DNA of 64,000 bases, taken from positions 1,253,001-1,317,000 of the forward strand of contig JAOTON010001929.1 of the NCBI GenBank assembly GCA_034440635.1, written 5' to 3'. Positions 1 through 11,690 of this stretch are shown here, piece by piece. This stretch comes from Lepas anatifera. Taxonomy: Eukaryota; Arthropoda; Thecostraca; Lepadidae. The notes under the pieces were generated by a model. The model was not told the DNA's origin, did no database searches, and saw nothing but the letters and a program-made list of their open reading frames with translations. Position numbers and translations under genes: made by a program. Each line of letters opens with the position of its first letter. Within the stretch, counting starts at the first letter, position 1.

Positions 1-195
1 TGGTAACTGACTGGTGAGAGGGCGACCTGAGCGGGTTGGCCGTCCCTGGGCTTTGTGGGACGTTAGACATTGGCTTCCAGATTGACTCTTCATTGTGGGA
101 GTTGCTCGTTCGGGTGGTGCGGTCAGGGTCTCCGTGACAAGTCCCTTGATGACTTTAGAGAGACTCCTACTAAAAATACCGAACTGGCAACAAAT
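1..195 (+). repeat. SINE-I copy, 5' part cut by window edge
   Basis: The stretch matches the body of a tRNA-derived SINE found again at about 20525-20815 (+) and 51755-52103 (-). Shared blocks include CTGACTGGTGAGAGGG, CCTGAGCGGG and TTTGTGGGACGTTA, then a GATGACTTTAG block near the 3' end. The tRNA-like head lies outside the window. The 3' limit is approximate because the A-rich tail is degenerate. Confidence 0.7.
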
Positions 196-2760
196 TGGAC
201 ACACAATATAAAAAACTAGCCCAGACTCTTATCCTCTCCGCCGCTGCAGTAGAACCTACGCGACCGCTGGAAAAAGCGAGGAGGGATTTCAAACACCAGA
301 TGCTTTCCGTGAGCAGGTGGGGCGACTGTCGCGATGGACGGAGAGGAATGCACCGAAAGCACTATCCGGGAAGGGAGGGAGGAAGGGGTGGAAAGTTGTG
401 GAGTCGCCTGACAGGTGCAGAAGGAACGGGCTAGAACACTAACCGGTTCTGCTGGAGGTGCATCCTGCCAGCATAGCCCGACAACTAGCTGTACCTGCTC
501 CACTATCGTCATAGCCGGTGAAGGGAGTGGGGAAATGTGAAAAGTAGGGGAATCCCCCTACTTTTTACGTACCCTTACTTTTCACAGACAGGGCGGAACA
601 TTCAGCACAGACCTTTCACCTCATATATCCGATTGACTTTAAAATTTGAGCATATGGTTATCGATAGACCAGAAAACGCCTGTAAACTTTTTAGGCTGCA
701 AAGTCGAACCGTTAAGGAGTTATACCCTCCGGAAATTTTACACTTGGACCACTCATCAATGTTTTTTTTTCAGTAAGAACAATTCTTAAACATTGTATTT
801 TACTGATTTCTTCTTACTTTTTAAAAAATGTTTTTCAGCGTGTATTTGAAAACTGGCAGTAACACTAACAAAGAGAACATTAGATTAATCCAAAATATTT
901 AGATCAAATAAAAAATGTGAGTCTCCGCTCCTAACCATGAAATATCTAGCGGAATATATCACAGGTACATACCGTCGTTGCCGCACCCCGTGCGGTGCAG
1001 AGGGCGCGTTCCCCTGTCCTTATACTCCTAGTGTGAGCCACTATCGAGGCATTGGCTTGCTCTTTGCCCAAGGGTTTATATTTTCTCCCATTGCATCATG
1101 AGGATTTTGAAGAATGGCTGTGGCCCAATATATGATCACAATGTATTTGCTCCACCCACGTGTTTCGTGAAGCACATCGGTACGTTTTCTAAAGCAGTGT
1201 TCATAGAGATTTAAGCGATTGGAATTAAGTATGTTTCTCATTCGCTGAAGAAGGCTAAGTTTATAACTTTCCCCCTCTACCATCGCGGAACGGAGACATT
1301 GTCCGAATCCCCAGATCTGAGACATTCGCCGCCGTACCTCGCCGTTCCAATGATGGCGGGCTGCAACGTAAAATGTTGATTAAAAAATGATCAAATAAGT
1401 GTTACAGCCTCCACATCTTAGGCTCAATTTCAATTTGGGTTTGTTCCCAACACGTCTCAGAACGCAAGGCTGGGCTTAGGGGTGTTTGAAATTGTGACTT
1501 TGGGCGTTGAAGATGAAGGGGAGTAGAGAATTTATTTGGCGTGGTATCTGCAAGAATGAAACGCTACACAGTTCTGTCTACACTTTTCTTCGGCATCTCT
1601 TAAGAAAAGCTGTGTACAGCCACCAGGTCTTGACAAAATGTTGTACACTTGGGAAGATTTAACAGCCCACCATAAAAATTATCTGATAATTTTCAGACTG
1701 TTGAAGAGGGAGTGTAAAGTGAATTTTAATATCAAATATGATAAGCATCATTCTCCAGTCCATATGACAAACATTCGTAAGACATTGTTAGAAGCGCAAT
1801 GGAAATGCTCGCAGCCAGTGCGAATCTGGCCTGATCGTGGTCCAGGTAAATCTGTTCAGTGGAGAGACTTCGACATTGTTGGCAATCCAAGCAGGGCATT
1901 AACCCCACATTATTGATTGCCTCTAAAGAAGAAGTTTACAAACCATATTCCGAACTCAAGCAGATATTCCGAAGGGCAAAACGGGAAGATGAACACTGAA
2001 ACTTTAAAGATGTATGGGACTTTTCCATCTTCATTTGTTTATCATTTCCAATTCATCAGAATGGGAGAAAGACTTGCACATGAACTTGTGAGAGGTAACA
2101 AAAGAATTGTGGTGGTCATGTGATCGAATACTGTAATATATCGTGGCAGGAATGGCAAAGTGCAATTTATTACATGTATGGAACCAATCGAAGCAAAAAT
2201 AAAACACTTTAGAAATTCACGGTTAGACTGATAGACTGATAAGCTGTTTTTAATTGCTGTGATATTGCGCGTTTAGTGGTCAATCGTCATGACGCCTAAA
2301 ATGTGTACCGTATTTCTTATGAACAACTATAATAAAAAGTGTGTGGTTTCAGTCATTTTTCCCTCTGCAAACGGACAGACACTTTGATCTCCGCTTTATG
2401 TCATGATCCGATGCCTACCGCTCCTACAATAACCACTTTAGTGCAGCGTTTAAACAGAAGTGAAAAGACAATTCAGCTTGGTAAAACGGGCTTATTTTGA
2501 TACTGTACTGACCGCCTACGTGTTCTTTGGAAATCAAGCAAGGCAAGAGGCGAGCGTGCGCTACGGTAGCTACCAATGTTATATGCCGGTTTTGTTCATG
2601 ATTAGAGGCAAACACTGGCGGTTTTTATTTTTGATCTCATTTGTCTGAGACGTCTTCTTTCGCACTATTGTGTCAATTTTCAAATAACTCACGAACACTG
2701 AAGCTGAATAACATATCTTAAGCTACCTTACTGCTTTAAATCCTCCTCATGTCTCGAGTT
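196..2760. other. Unassigned intergenic DNA
   Basis: No recognisable gene, tandem array or terminal repeat was found here. The longest frames (1041-1325 minus and 1638-1916 plus, both under 100 codons) carry no motif I recognise and look like chance frames. An inverted pair of short blocks at 546-582 (AGTAGGGGAATCCCCCTACT and surroundings) makes a small hairpin. Confidence 0.5.
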
Positions 2761-3250
2761 TTAACACACGATTGCCGGGGGTCAGAGTCACCTTCGCTTT
2801 AACGGGGAGGGGGGGGCGGTCACCACCCCTCTCCCTATAATTCGAGAACCACGCTAGATAAAGAAAAAAACGGCAAACATAGAAAGCCCCTCTAAGTCTC
2901 TATCGAAAATATTTTTACACTTCTTTCAGGTCAATTTTGAGGTCATTAGAGGTCAAGGCATGTCACCATAAGGATAGCGTGGAGATAAAGGATTGTCGTC
3001 ATTGCATTTGAACTAGTAGAGATGAAGGGAACAAATATAGATAGTTGGAATCCTTGCGGCGAGCCAAATTGAGTGATGTATAATATGATCTTGCTAGGTC
3101 GAGTCTATGATTTGAGCTAGGATGGCTGAAACTAGGATATTAATGCAGGTCAATGCCAAACTATGCCATAATACATATCATTAGACCTGAAAATATACGA
3201 CAAAACCCTTGCTCTTAAAATGAACGATTTACCACCATCCATTACCAAGT
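2761..3250 (-). mobile_element. TTAA element family C, degenerate partial copy
   Basis: It starts with TTAA and a GC-rich end (GTCAGAGTCACCTTCG) that resembles the reverse complement of the right end of the complete family C copy at 35588-36619. Downstream it has GAGTGATGTATAATATGA next to a CTAGGTC motif and several AGGTCA sites, all typical of the family interior. The other end is not visible, so the copy is truncated or decayed. Confidence 0.6.
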
Positions 3251-3258
3251 TGTTCTGT

Positions 3259-3650
3259 TTAACTCGCGCCCCGGTGGGCCTCTGAGTCACCTTCGCACTG
3301 GTGGGGGGTGTTTGAACACCCCCTTGAACTTGGTCCCTGCGCGGGACAGCGAAAAAACGCGAAAGCTGGTGGATAGCCCATACAAATTCATGACGAAACC
3401 ATATCGGTCACTTTTTGGCTCAGGTCAATATTGAGGTCATGACAAGTCAGAGAAAGTGACATTTTGAGTAGAGTTTTTGGGCTTTAGCTATCTGACAGAT
3501 TTGAGTTAGAATCTTTTTTAAGCACTATTTACTTTCTCTCGTCACGGCAAATCGAATGATGTATAATGTGACAATACTAGGTAAACAAAAAACAAAATGA
3601 CCTGACCTCAGGTCAGGGCAGGGTCACTTTTTGATCTGGGGTGTTCCAGG
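3259..3650 (-). mobile_element. TTAA element family C, partial copy
   Basis: A second partial copy begins at TTAA 3259-3262 with TCGCGCCCCGGTGGGCCT and TGAGTCACCTTCGCAC, matching the reverse complement of the family C right end. The interior holds GAATGATGTATAATGTG and the palindrome TGACCTGACCTCAGGTCA. The distal half is missing. It lies close to the partial copy at 2761, so two related elements inserted next to each other. Confidence 0.65.
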
Positions 3651-3708
3651 ATAAATCGTACAGGTACCAACAGGATTGTACATAGCATAGTCTCAGATTT
3701 CGTTTCAC

Positions 3709-3812
3709 CAGTGGTGACAACTCTTGCCCCCCCTCAAACTGGAAAAAGTTCTTGCGCCTATGCCCCCTTAGGCTTCTTTTCCTCACTTAGTGAAATCCTA
3801 GCTCTGCCACTG
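3709..3812. mobile_element. Small hAT-like MITE
   Basis: The unit runs from CAGTGGTGAC to CTCTGCCACTG, the CAGTGG...CCACTG termini shared by the hAT-like elements of this window. I see no clean 8-bp target duplication, so either the ends are mutated or the match is fragmentary. Confidence 0.4.
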
Positions 3813-3958
3813 AGCGAGTCAGATGTGGCGGTCAGAGCATACCCCACGTGAAAGTAACCGTGGAGGGGGCGTGGCAGCTTAGTGAAGGGCGACTTGGCGC
3901 CAATGGGAGCAGATGCCTGCTCCTAATGTAGCTGGGACAGGGCTATCTTCGTTTATCA

Positions 3959-4031
3959 GGGGCTGTAGCTCAAGTGGTAGAGCGCTCGCTTAGCATGTGA
4001 GAGGTACGGGGATCGATACCCCGCAGCTCCA
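3959..4031 (+). tRNA. tRNA-Ala (AGC)
   Basis: A complete cloverleaf can be drawn. The acceptor GGGGCTG pairs with CAGCTCC and contains G3:U70, the known alanine identity pair. The D stem is GCTC/GAGC, the anticodon stem CTCGC/GTGAG carries loop TTAGCAT with anticodon AGC, the T stem is CGGGG/CCCCG, and the discriminator base is A. The gene is intronless. The T loop starts ATCGATA instead of TTCGATA, which changes a conserved B-box base, and no T-run terminator follows immediately, so transcriptional competence is uncertain. It could be a functional gene or a recent tRNA pseudogene. Confidence 0.8.
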
Positions 4032-5284
4032 TTGTCTTGCTGTTGTTCCCTGTTCGAAGACATTGTGTATCTTTGGATATTTACCTACCGTGATTCTATG
4101 GCGAAATGCCAACATTGAAAACGTCAGCCAACACATGTCAGGAAGGGAACAATACAGTAAGGGTGAGCTGGTGCTGAACAGATATCTCGGAATAAATGGT
4201 AACAGACTCTCTTGATCTCCAGATATCAGGAGGGACGGCCTCAACCCCCTCCCGTGCACGATGACGTCAGGCTCCTCTCCAATGAGGGCGTTAAGAGTGG
4301 CCAAGGGAAGCTCTATCATAATGTCTCACAAGGTATTCTACACCATCGGCTTTTCTACATTCTTTATAAGAGCTAAGTGAGTGGGGGGATTACAAATCCC
4401 AACTGTGAGTGACATCCTCAGGCCCACAGTCGGGGACAGGCTATAGAGGATTACCCAGGGAGTGCTTATCCGAAAAATTTGCAACATTTTTCTCCTAGGT
4501 CATACGGAGGAAGTATATGCTAACGCCAGGTCAAATGGGATCACGTCCAAGTTTCGCACATTTTTTAGAGTGGCAGATCATTTTACTGGTATTGCTACCA
4601 ATTTTGTCATTAAATCACCGTTAAAACCAAATATAACACCGGTTTATTTAAGCTAGCTCGGTGAAAAGTTGTGACCCTTGATGATCCCCAGGTCTGCCCT
4701 TAAGCACTGCTCCGGTTTAGACGTGTATATGTGATCGTCCTTCACATGATTCTTCACGTGCACTGCTAAGTTCAATCGAAATGAATTACCAAAAGAACCT
4801 CTTACGCTTGGCAGGTGACGTTTCCAGGAAAAAATTAACGCCTCAAAACAGTAGAAATAACAAACCAGCGTACCCATCTGAACAGTGGCGCCCAGGGGCG
4901 TGGATTTATATCTCTTTGGGGGTTCCCCGACGCCCCCAATGATCTGCTGGCCACCCCCAATGGTGATTTGGGCACCCCCAACTAAAACTTTAAGTAATTG
5001 CCAAAAAGTGCTTGAAGAAGGTGAAAATACGAGCAAATACATTTTTGAAAAGTTATAGGTACTGATATTCTTTGCCTGACTTACAACCTTATCCCCAGCT
5101 TGCAAGGAAAATACCTAGGCATCATAGACATTTGGCAATGTACCTGTATGAGCATTTATTTTTCTAGCATATCAAATTCAAGCAGAGGTCCATAGGAAGT
5201 CCATAGCAGATAAAAAATCTAGGGATATACACAGGAGCTAAACAAAGTGAATTTTTCTTACAAAGAAGTTGAGCCCCGCACACA
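4032..5284. other. Unassigned DNA with one hAT-like end
   Basis: No gene was recognised. Around 4879-5000 the sequence AGTGGCGCCCAGGGGCGTGG followed by GACGCCCCC and ACCCCCAAT resembles the end of the hAT-like sequence near 10315-10394, but the matching far end could not be placed. The 150-codon minus frame at 4653-5105 overlaps this repeat and has no domain signature. Confidence 0.4.
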
Positions 5285-7317
5285 TAGGGGAAAGTGGGGG
5301 TCACGGACACCGTAACGATGGTGTGAGTTTTCGATGACTTAATGAGCTTGTTTCGTTCCTATTTTGGCTGTAGAGATACTTCAGACATTTATCTACCACT
5401 GTACAAGCAGCCATGTGTCTGTAATTATCATATCAAAATTTGCGCAAAGTTGAGAAAAAAGTAGCAAAAGTCCATTTCGCCCATTTAATGGGGTAACATG
5501 GTCACCCCATGGGGAAAGATGGACAAGATGAACAAAGTGATCGAACCAGGCCTTGAATATTTCCATCTTCATCCACCCACTAGGCGACTGTCGTCCGCCG
5601 CGGGGAAGGGGGTATTTTCTTAGTTTTTCCGTCAAAGGGTCAAAGGGGGTCATGCCTTTTCTTAATTTTTTAATGACGGTGGATAAAAGTATCAAGGGCT
5701 GTCGTGGAACTGTGCATAGGTTGATCCAGGATCGCCGATCAGGGGGCGGGGTATCTTGCGGGGGGGCGCCATCCGGATCGGGGGCGGGCGCGCACCCAGG
5801 GGGAGGCAGCGGGCCCGGTCCCCCCAAACGCTTTGGCTCCAAGGTGCCGCTCCCATCCATGTGGAGCGCCCAAGGCGCCCATCGAGGGAAAGGATGAGCC
5901 TTTACTTGACTTTTAGAGGCAGTGCTACACTGACTGCCGCCCCTCTACCCAACATGCCGCCCCCTACACCGACTTTGCTGCCCCTGCACCCAACAAGCCG
6001 CCCCCTAAAAATTACACTAGGTCTGTGGAGCAAACAATTCACCGCTCTCACCCCCCGCCCCCCCACCCCCCAGGATGCGAAAATTGGCCGCGATTTGGGC
6101 GAACAAGTGCGTCCCCTGAGGCAAAATAACGCTCCCTCTACTGGCCTGCTGCCCCCTCTCGTCAGCCGCCCCAACCCCCCCCTCCCCCGCCCCCAAAAAA
6201 TCCTAAGTGCGAAATTCCCTCGCAGAGGTTAAGAGCGTTCGGTCTCCGGCTGTGCTCGTTACGTGGGGTCCCATCAGGTCACGTAGAAAGTACGGTCTCT
6301 GACAAACGGAGATATAAGCCCAGTAGCTAGACTCACTCCAATGTAACAAGCCCACTGCCCACAATGCAAGGCACCAGCGGGCGTGCCCGACGGCTGTAAG
6401 CTGCGATGCCTGGTGACCGACCGGCCCAGCACAGCCGGGACGGGTAGGGAGGATGAAATGTCAGCGCAGTTTGGGATTGCAATAAATATGTTTTGCCGTC
6501 TCAGGGCACCTCACCTGTGAGGAGGTTCAGAAAAAATTGTTTTAATACAAAAACACCATTTAGAGTTTTCCTGTGTGCTTCCCTGCTCCATTCGGTGGCG
6601 GCAACCAAAGAATTAATAAGTCGCGATGTTACTTTGCATGTACACTGCCAAAGTGAAGAACGTCATCACGCTCCTGAGGTTGGAAGTGACACTTTAGGGG
6701 GCCCATCAATCTCTCAGGGGGCACCATGACCATTTCAGGGGGCAATGATGGTCGACGGGTACACCTGCCCCTGGATGACCCCCAAATTTAATTATATGTT
6801 CTCCAGCATTTCGGGCCATGTGTCCCCGGCCCCCAGCCATCAGCCTTTACTTATTTAGGCTTATATTATATGAAATCAAATATACTCTCGTGCGGGATAA
6901 CATGGACACCATGTCCATATTGCCCCACACGTGATGTCCGTCTTACCCCACTTTGCTCTTCCTAAACAAACTTGGATATGAATCGGACGTTATTGCGATT
7001 ACACAGTCAGCGACTGCGGTGAACAAAATGTAACATCTTGAAGAACTATATTACGTAGTACCAATAAAGTAACTATAGAAACATCCGTGCAATGACCTTA
7101 CGAATTCCATTGTGAAAAAACACATGAGTTGCAGTTTTTACTATCATGAAAATTGTATAAAACCTAGAGAGCTCACCGGACCCAACGCTGCTATGCGACC
7201 GACGCGCGCTAAAAGGAAGCGTATTACACGCTTTTCCCGGTCGTGACGGTGTCAGTTCGTCCCAAACAGGGGGTGTCCGTCTTACCCGCGGTGTCCATGA
7301 CCCCCCAATTTCCCCTA
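5285..7317. mobile_element. 2-kb non-autonomous DNA transposon with TA flanks
   Basis: The two ends are inverted copies. The left starts TAGGGGAAAGTGGGGGTCA followed by CGGACACCG. The right, read on the minus strand, is TAGGGGAAATTGGGGGGTCA followed by TGGACACCG. Related blocks recur inside (CATGGTCACCCCATGGGGAA near 5500, TTACCCCACTTTG near 6945). The outer dinucleotide is TA on both sides, compatible with a TA target duplication as in Tc1/mariner-type elements. The middle (5740-6230) is very C/G-rich with repeated GCCGCCCC blocks. No transposase frame is present; the frames of 90-160 codons over the GC-rich part are overlapping shadows. Confidence 0.6.
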
Positions 7318-8333
7318 TTCTAAACCAATAAAACACTCCGGCATCATGGGGACCTTAGTCTGTGGTGTCAGGCTTTCTCACACATATAAAATTATATGCA
7401 ATTATGTATTAGGTACTTACTGTCTAACAGTAATAAGTGGCGCCTTTTCTGTTTCGTAGTTGCTGGTTGAAACCCTTACATTAAATCACCCAGTCTGAGG
7501 GCCTTCTCGTGCATTAAGAGGCGCTGGTATTACCAAAAATATAAAATGGAGATTTTTGCTGCATGAATATGCATTGCACCACTCACTAAGTACAGATTCA
7601 GAATCCAAGACAGCACCATTGTAAGCATAATACCTTGGCTCATTATAGCTCAATACTAACCTAGCTGCACCCGAGAAGACTTCATAACCCTCCCGACACC
7701 CTTCCTTTGAAGTCCTTGAAAAACTCGATTTCGGCTCCATAATTCAGAACCTGCTTTACCTTCCAGCAAGCCTTATCGTCTGCTCCTCCAATGTTCCTGA
7801 AAATTAATTGTCCTTTCCCTCTGTAGTCTTCTGCTGCCTAAACGGACACAACAAAATAAAAAGGCCCCATTGAATGAAGAAAATGCGCAGGAAATGAATA
7901 TTGGACAATATTCGGGAATGAAAAGAAGTGCTTGGAGAATAACATTTTTAAATAAAGATCCCTTATGATTTTTTTAATTCCGCAAGAACTTAATATTTTT
8001 TATAGGTTGATAAGAGAAGCAAGCTCCTCGCAAAAACTCCCACGATGAAATAAAGCACAAATGTAAAGCCCTAAAGAGACAGTAGTAATTCAAAAGCCTT
8101 GGTGCTGATTAAACGCTTCATGTAGACAAATATAGCGCTTCCAATACAAGACAAAACACATTTTGATTTGTGTAGTCAATGCGTAAGGGGATTGAGCGGG
8201 GATGATGACCATGCGTTGACAATAATACCGCATCTGTTGCATCCCATTACCTGGCTTAGGATCTGAGGGCTCATGGAAAAGTTAAACCCAAGTTAATTTG
8301 CACGATTTTCAACGAAACCTGCGAGGCAAGATA
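7318..8333. other. Unassigned intergenic DNA
   Basis: I see no gene, repeat array or terminal repeat. An 84-codon minus frame (7486-7740) has no family signature. Confidence 0.45.
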
Positions 8334-8788
8334 TTAAAGGGAATGTGGCACCTTGGTCGAATCCTGGAATTTAGTGCAATTAGGCGTACTTTTAGCCGAA
8401 AATAATGAAACCACTCATGATTTCTCTGAAAATGTACAATAAGCTCGATATTTTGATTGTTAAAATACTCCTCTAGAACAAGAAATAAATATCAGCCTGT
8501 GGATGATGTCACGATCTGGCAACCACTACCATACTTGAAACGCATCAAGGGCTTCGATTGGCTGATGCTCATTGTGACGTCAGCATATGTCGTCACACCA
8601 GTAGCTCACAACAATGGCCGCCTGGCGAGGGGCTGATGAGGGGGTTGGTGTCAGGTAGATTTTGTTTTTTTCTACGGAAATATCGACTTCCAAGACAAAT
8701 GATATATGGAGTACCGGGTTTTCCGACTTGCTTTACAACTTGGCTATCTCAGTTAAAATCACGTTATGAAGGTGCCACATTCCTTTAA
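8334..8788 (+). mobile_element. TTAA MITE family D, copy 1
   Basis: The element is bounded by TTAA on each side with inverted termini AGGGAATGTGGCACCTT and AAGGTGCCACATTCCT. It is 455 bp and shares its whole length with copies at 19574-20029 and 39154-39605. TTAA target duplication is the hallmark of piggyBac-type integration. The interior carries CGATTGG and, 13 bases after ATTGG, the palindrome TGACGTCA, then CATATGTCGTCAC. Frames inside are not conserved as protein. Confidence 0.85.
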
Positions 8789-8898
8789 CTTTGAGAAGAG
8801 CCCTGTTCCAGATCACAGCTGGGCTCCTCAAAAGGCTTTGGCACTGGTATTATATTGGCATAGACCCTGGGCAGAGAGATCATCATTATAATGGTAGT

Positions 8899-9906
8899 TT
8901 AACACTCGCCCCGCTGGGGGCCAAATTCGCCCCCTTCTTTTCCCCCAATAGCTCAAAAATGAAGAGACGCAGAACAACGAAACTTACAGTACCTTATCCC
9001 TAATCAATTTTACACATCCGACCAAATTTTTGAGTTAAGGTCATGTCAGGTCAAGGAGTTATTCAGGGTTAAGTGACCCGACCTCAAAATCTAAAATTAC
9101 GAGTTTGAAGCAGCGCCCAGGGAACATTAGCAAACCGATCAGTTTGAAACTTCCACAATATGATAGGGTCATTAGGGTCTACAAATCTGCTATCTCGGAA
9201 TTTTTATATTGTTGACCTAAGGTGGGTTCAATTTTTGGTCACCCCATTATAAGTCTATGGTGAAAAATAGAATGGGCTCGTTTTCAGTAAATACTGGATA
9301 GATCAAGCTGAAAATCTCCAAACCGTCTATTCTTACCAGGATCTTGACCATGAAGTTGATTTTTGAGCATCTGACCTCTCAAACGTCATATCAGGTCACA
9401 GGAGCAGAGAGTGATTGTTTTGCCAATAACGTCTCACTGAATTGAGGTAAAGCTCCCATTTGGCTTGCATTGTGCTTATATTGTCACGGGAAGTCGATTG
9501 ATATGCAACATGACCATACCAGGTCACTCTGTGACCCTGACCTAGGTCGAGGTCAGGTCATTTTGATTATTTGACCTAGCAAGGTCATATTATACATCAT
9601 TCGATTTGTCGCAATGAGAGGAATCCAATGATGCATAAATATTTGCTCTAGCTTCCCTGAGGAAAGATCTAGAGAGGGAAACGTACACTGCTCTGTTGTA
9701 AGCTTATGGAGCCTTCTTTGACGTATGCTGACCTCAATATTGACCTGACATAAAAATTATCCTTATAAAATCTCTTCGTCTTGTCAAAAGCTTTCCAACG
9801 CCGCCCGTTATTTTCCTTTAGCTTTCGTGGGAACGAGATACGGAGGGGGCGAAAACGCCCCCCAGCGGGGCGCGTCATGCAAGGGACCCAGCGGGGCGCG
9901 TGTTAA
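8899..9906 (+). mobile_element. TTAA element family A, copy 1
   Basis: The element runs from TTAA 8899-8902 to TTAA 9903-9906. The left end CACTCGCCCCGCTGGGGG plus AATTCGCCCCC mirrors the right end GGGGGCGAAAACGCCCCCC plus AGCGGGGCGCG; the right terminus contains a second AGCGGGGCGCG block, so the end is duplicated. The interior has no long frame but many AGGTCA/TGACCT motifs, for instance the run around 9520-9600. It is about 90% alike by eye to the copy at 59084-60105. piggyBac-type non-autonomous origin is inferred from TTAA and the terminal repeats. Confidence 0.85.
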
Positions 9907-10300
9907 GATTGCCAATACTTGAGCCTTGGGCCTATAACACCAGGTGAGTCTTGCTACCGGATTGAGAGCTTTAACTGACTACTGGGTATACCATTACACC
10001 ATTGGCACTTCTTCTCAAACATTTTACAATTTCATATGTAGGAAAATGTTTTATTGGTAGATAATTACCTAGCTCAATATGACTCATCGCACAGACCTTA
10101 GAAATTACCTAAAGGTCTGATGCGAGAATTTGTCTATCTTATGGGGGCTGCACAGTGGGGGAGAGGGAGGGGCACACAGCACACAGTATTTGTTATTTTT
10201 AATTTTTATGTTGCTATTCGGCTTGCTTTGTTGTAAGAGGGTTGTGGCGATTTGAAAGAGTCTGAATAATGTAAAAAAACTATCTTAGCTCTGCAGTAGT
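9907..10300. other. Unassigned DNA
   Basis: A short spacer after the TTAA element. I see nothing recognisable. Confidence 0.45.
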
Positions 10301-10394
10301 TGACATCTTTCAGATTCGGGGACCCCCAATAATTTTCGAAAATCCACACCCCTGGTGACGCCCCCACACCGGCTCCCGAAGTGGCGCCCCTGAA
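10300..10394 (-). mobile_element. hAT-like element end
   Basis: On the minus strand this reads CAGGGGCGCCACTTCGGG, then GGGGGCGTCACCAGGGG, then a GTGGATTTTCG block, a terminus of the CAGGGGCG type seen in other hAT-like elements of the window. Related sequence lies at 4879-5000. The opposite end was not found. Confidence 0.4.
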
Positions 10395-11640
10395 TGGTAA
10401 TTGTCGATCAGTCAGAAAATCCTGGACCGGCCCCTGGCTGGTTGGATTGGTTCACGCACTGTCCCTACACACCTCTAACGCTGCGGCTCACAAAAATACA
10501 GTGGCAGGGCCTAGCCGGCGTCCGCCGCCAGTATTGACTGCACTTTTTGTGCCGGCGTTTTTTTCGGAGGCAGAAATAGAACAGATACATGTAACCATCG
10601 AAATTGTTTGTTTGCGGGTGTGTACTAAAATGAGCGAAAGCGAGTGTTACATTACATCTGAATTGAGTTTGCAAGTAAGTCACATTGAGTGGGTTCAGAT
10701 GAGGAGTTTTACACCTTTGCGTTTTTTTCCGAGAGAGGAGTCAGCCATGTTTTTATCGTAACACCCTCACGCAGCTGCTCAGCGGCAAGCCAAACCCATT
10801 CCATTTTTACAAAAATATTCGAAGAATGTCCTGTTTCTAATTACAGCTGAGAGCAGCGTGTAAAAAACACTGAGAGAATATATGCATGTGTGTACCGCTG
10901 AATAAGCGACATCAAAAGAATAGCGAATACAATGCGGTAAAAAATTTACCTAACTATTTAGCATGGTAGAAAAATAGGATGAATACCCATAGACGTCCGG
11001 TTCAGCACGTATCGTAACGATTCAGCCTACTCTCCATGACAAAAGGATATGAGAAGTGGATGAAACGCAAACAGGAAATTTTCTCAACAAGTTTCCATTC
11101 AACTTAATCATCCACATTGAAGTGTGTTGTATGCACTTGAAAATGATCTCGACATAGATAAATTCAATTTATACTTATTTATTTCCGTATCATCTATCCT
11201 ACGAATCATCTATCAACGTCAAAAGATAAATCAAATAAGAAGGCTCAAATTACTGTAAGTCAAAATATGAGAAATCACCGATTTGAAAAGAAATAAAGGA
11301 ACACATAACAGGACTCCTTTAGCAGGGACAGGGGGAGGAATTGGTGTCAGCTGGCAGAACAAAACTGTTGTTATAAGCTGTTGATATAACCTGGATGAAA
11401 CGTAAAAATAAATATGGTAGAATGGATCTCAACATATTGAGAACCGGCTTCATTTTCACTTAAAAAATAACTAAAGTGATAGAAGAATTCCAAGCACGCT
11501 AAATAGATTATGAATAAAAACTTGCCGGGTAATGTCGGTTTCTCATATTCTGCTGAATTTTGATATGACTCATAACACAATGGTTAATGCCTATTGTCAC
11601 TGAGACAGGGATATAAAAAATGTATATGGAGGCACGATAA
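10395..11640. other. Unassigned intergenic DNA
   Basis: The longest frame is 126 codons at 10381-10761 (+), starting inside the hAT-like end. It has no signal peptide, domain or repeat I recognise. The rest is AT-rich with nothing further seen. Confidence 0.45.
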
Positions 11641-11690
11641 AAAGGAGAGAGCGAGAGCGAGAGCAGAGAGAGAGAGAGGAAATAAAAAAG
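11641..11690. repeat. Short GA-rich microsatellite
   Basis: Purine tract of GAGAGCGAGAGC and (AG)n type. It is the source of the overlapping low-complexity minus frames between 11508 and 12041. Confidence 0.8.

Noticed and set aside
1638..2123. Two consecutive plus frames of 92 and 68 codons
   Set aside because: They are separated by a stop, have no motif and no similarity that I recognise.
5553..6232. Overlapping GC-rich frames of 114-158 codons
   Set aside because: They lie within the 2-kb inverted-repeat element and are open on both strands owing to G/C runs.
10381..10761. 126-codon plus frame
   Set aside because: It begins in a hAT-like element end, and shows no domain, leader or splice evidence.
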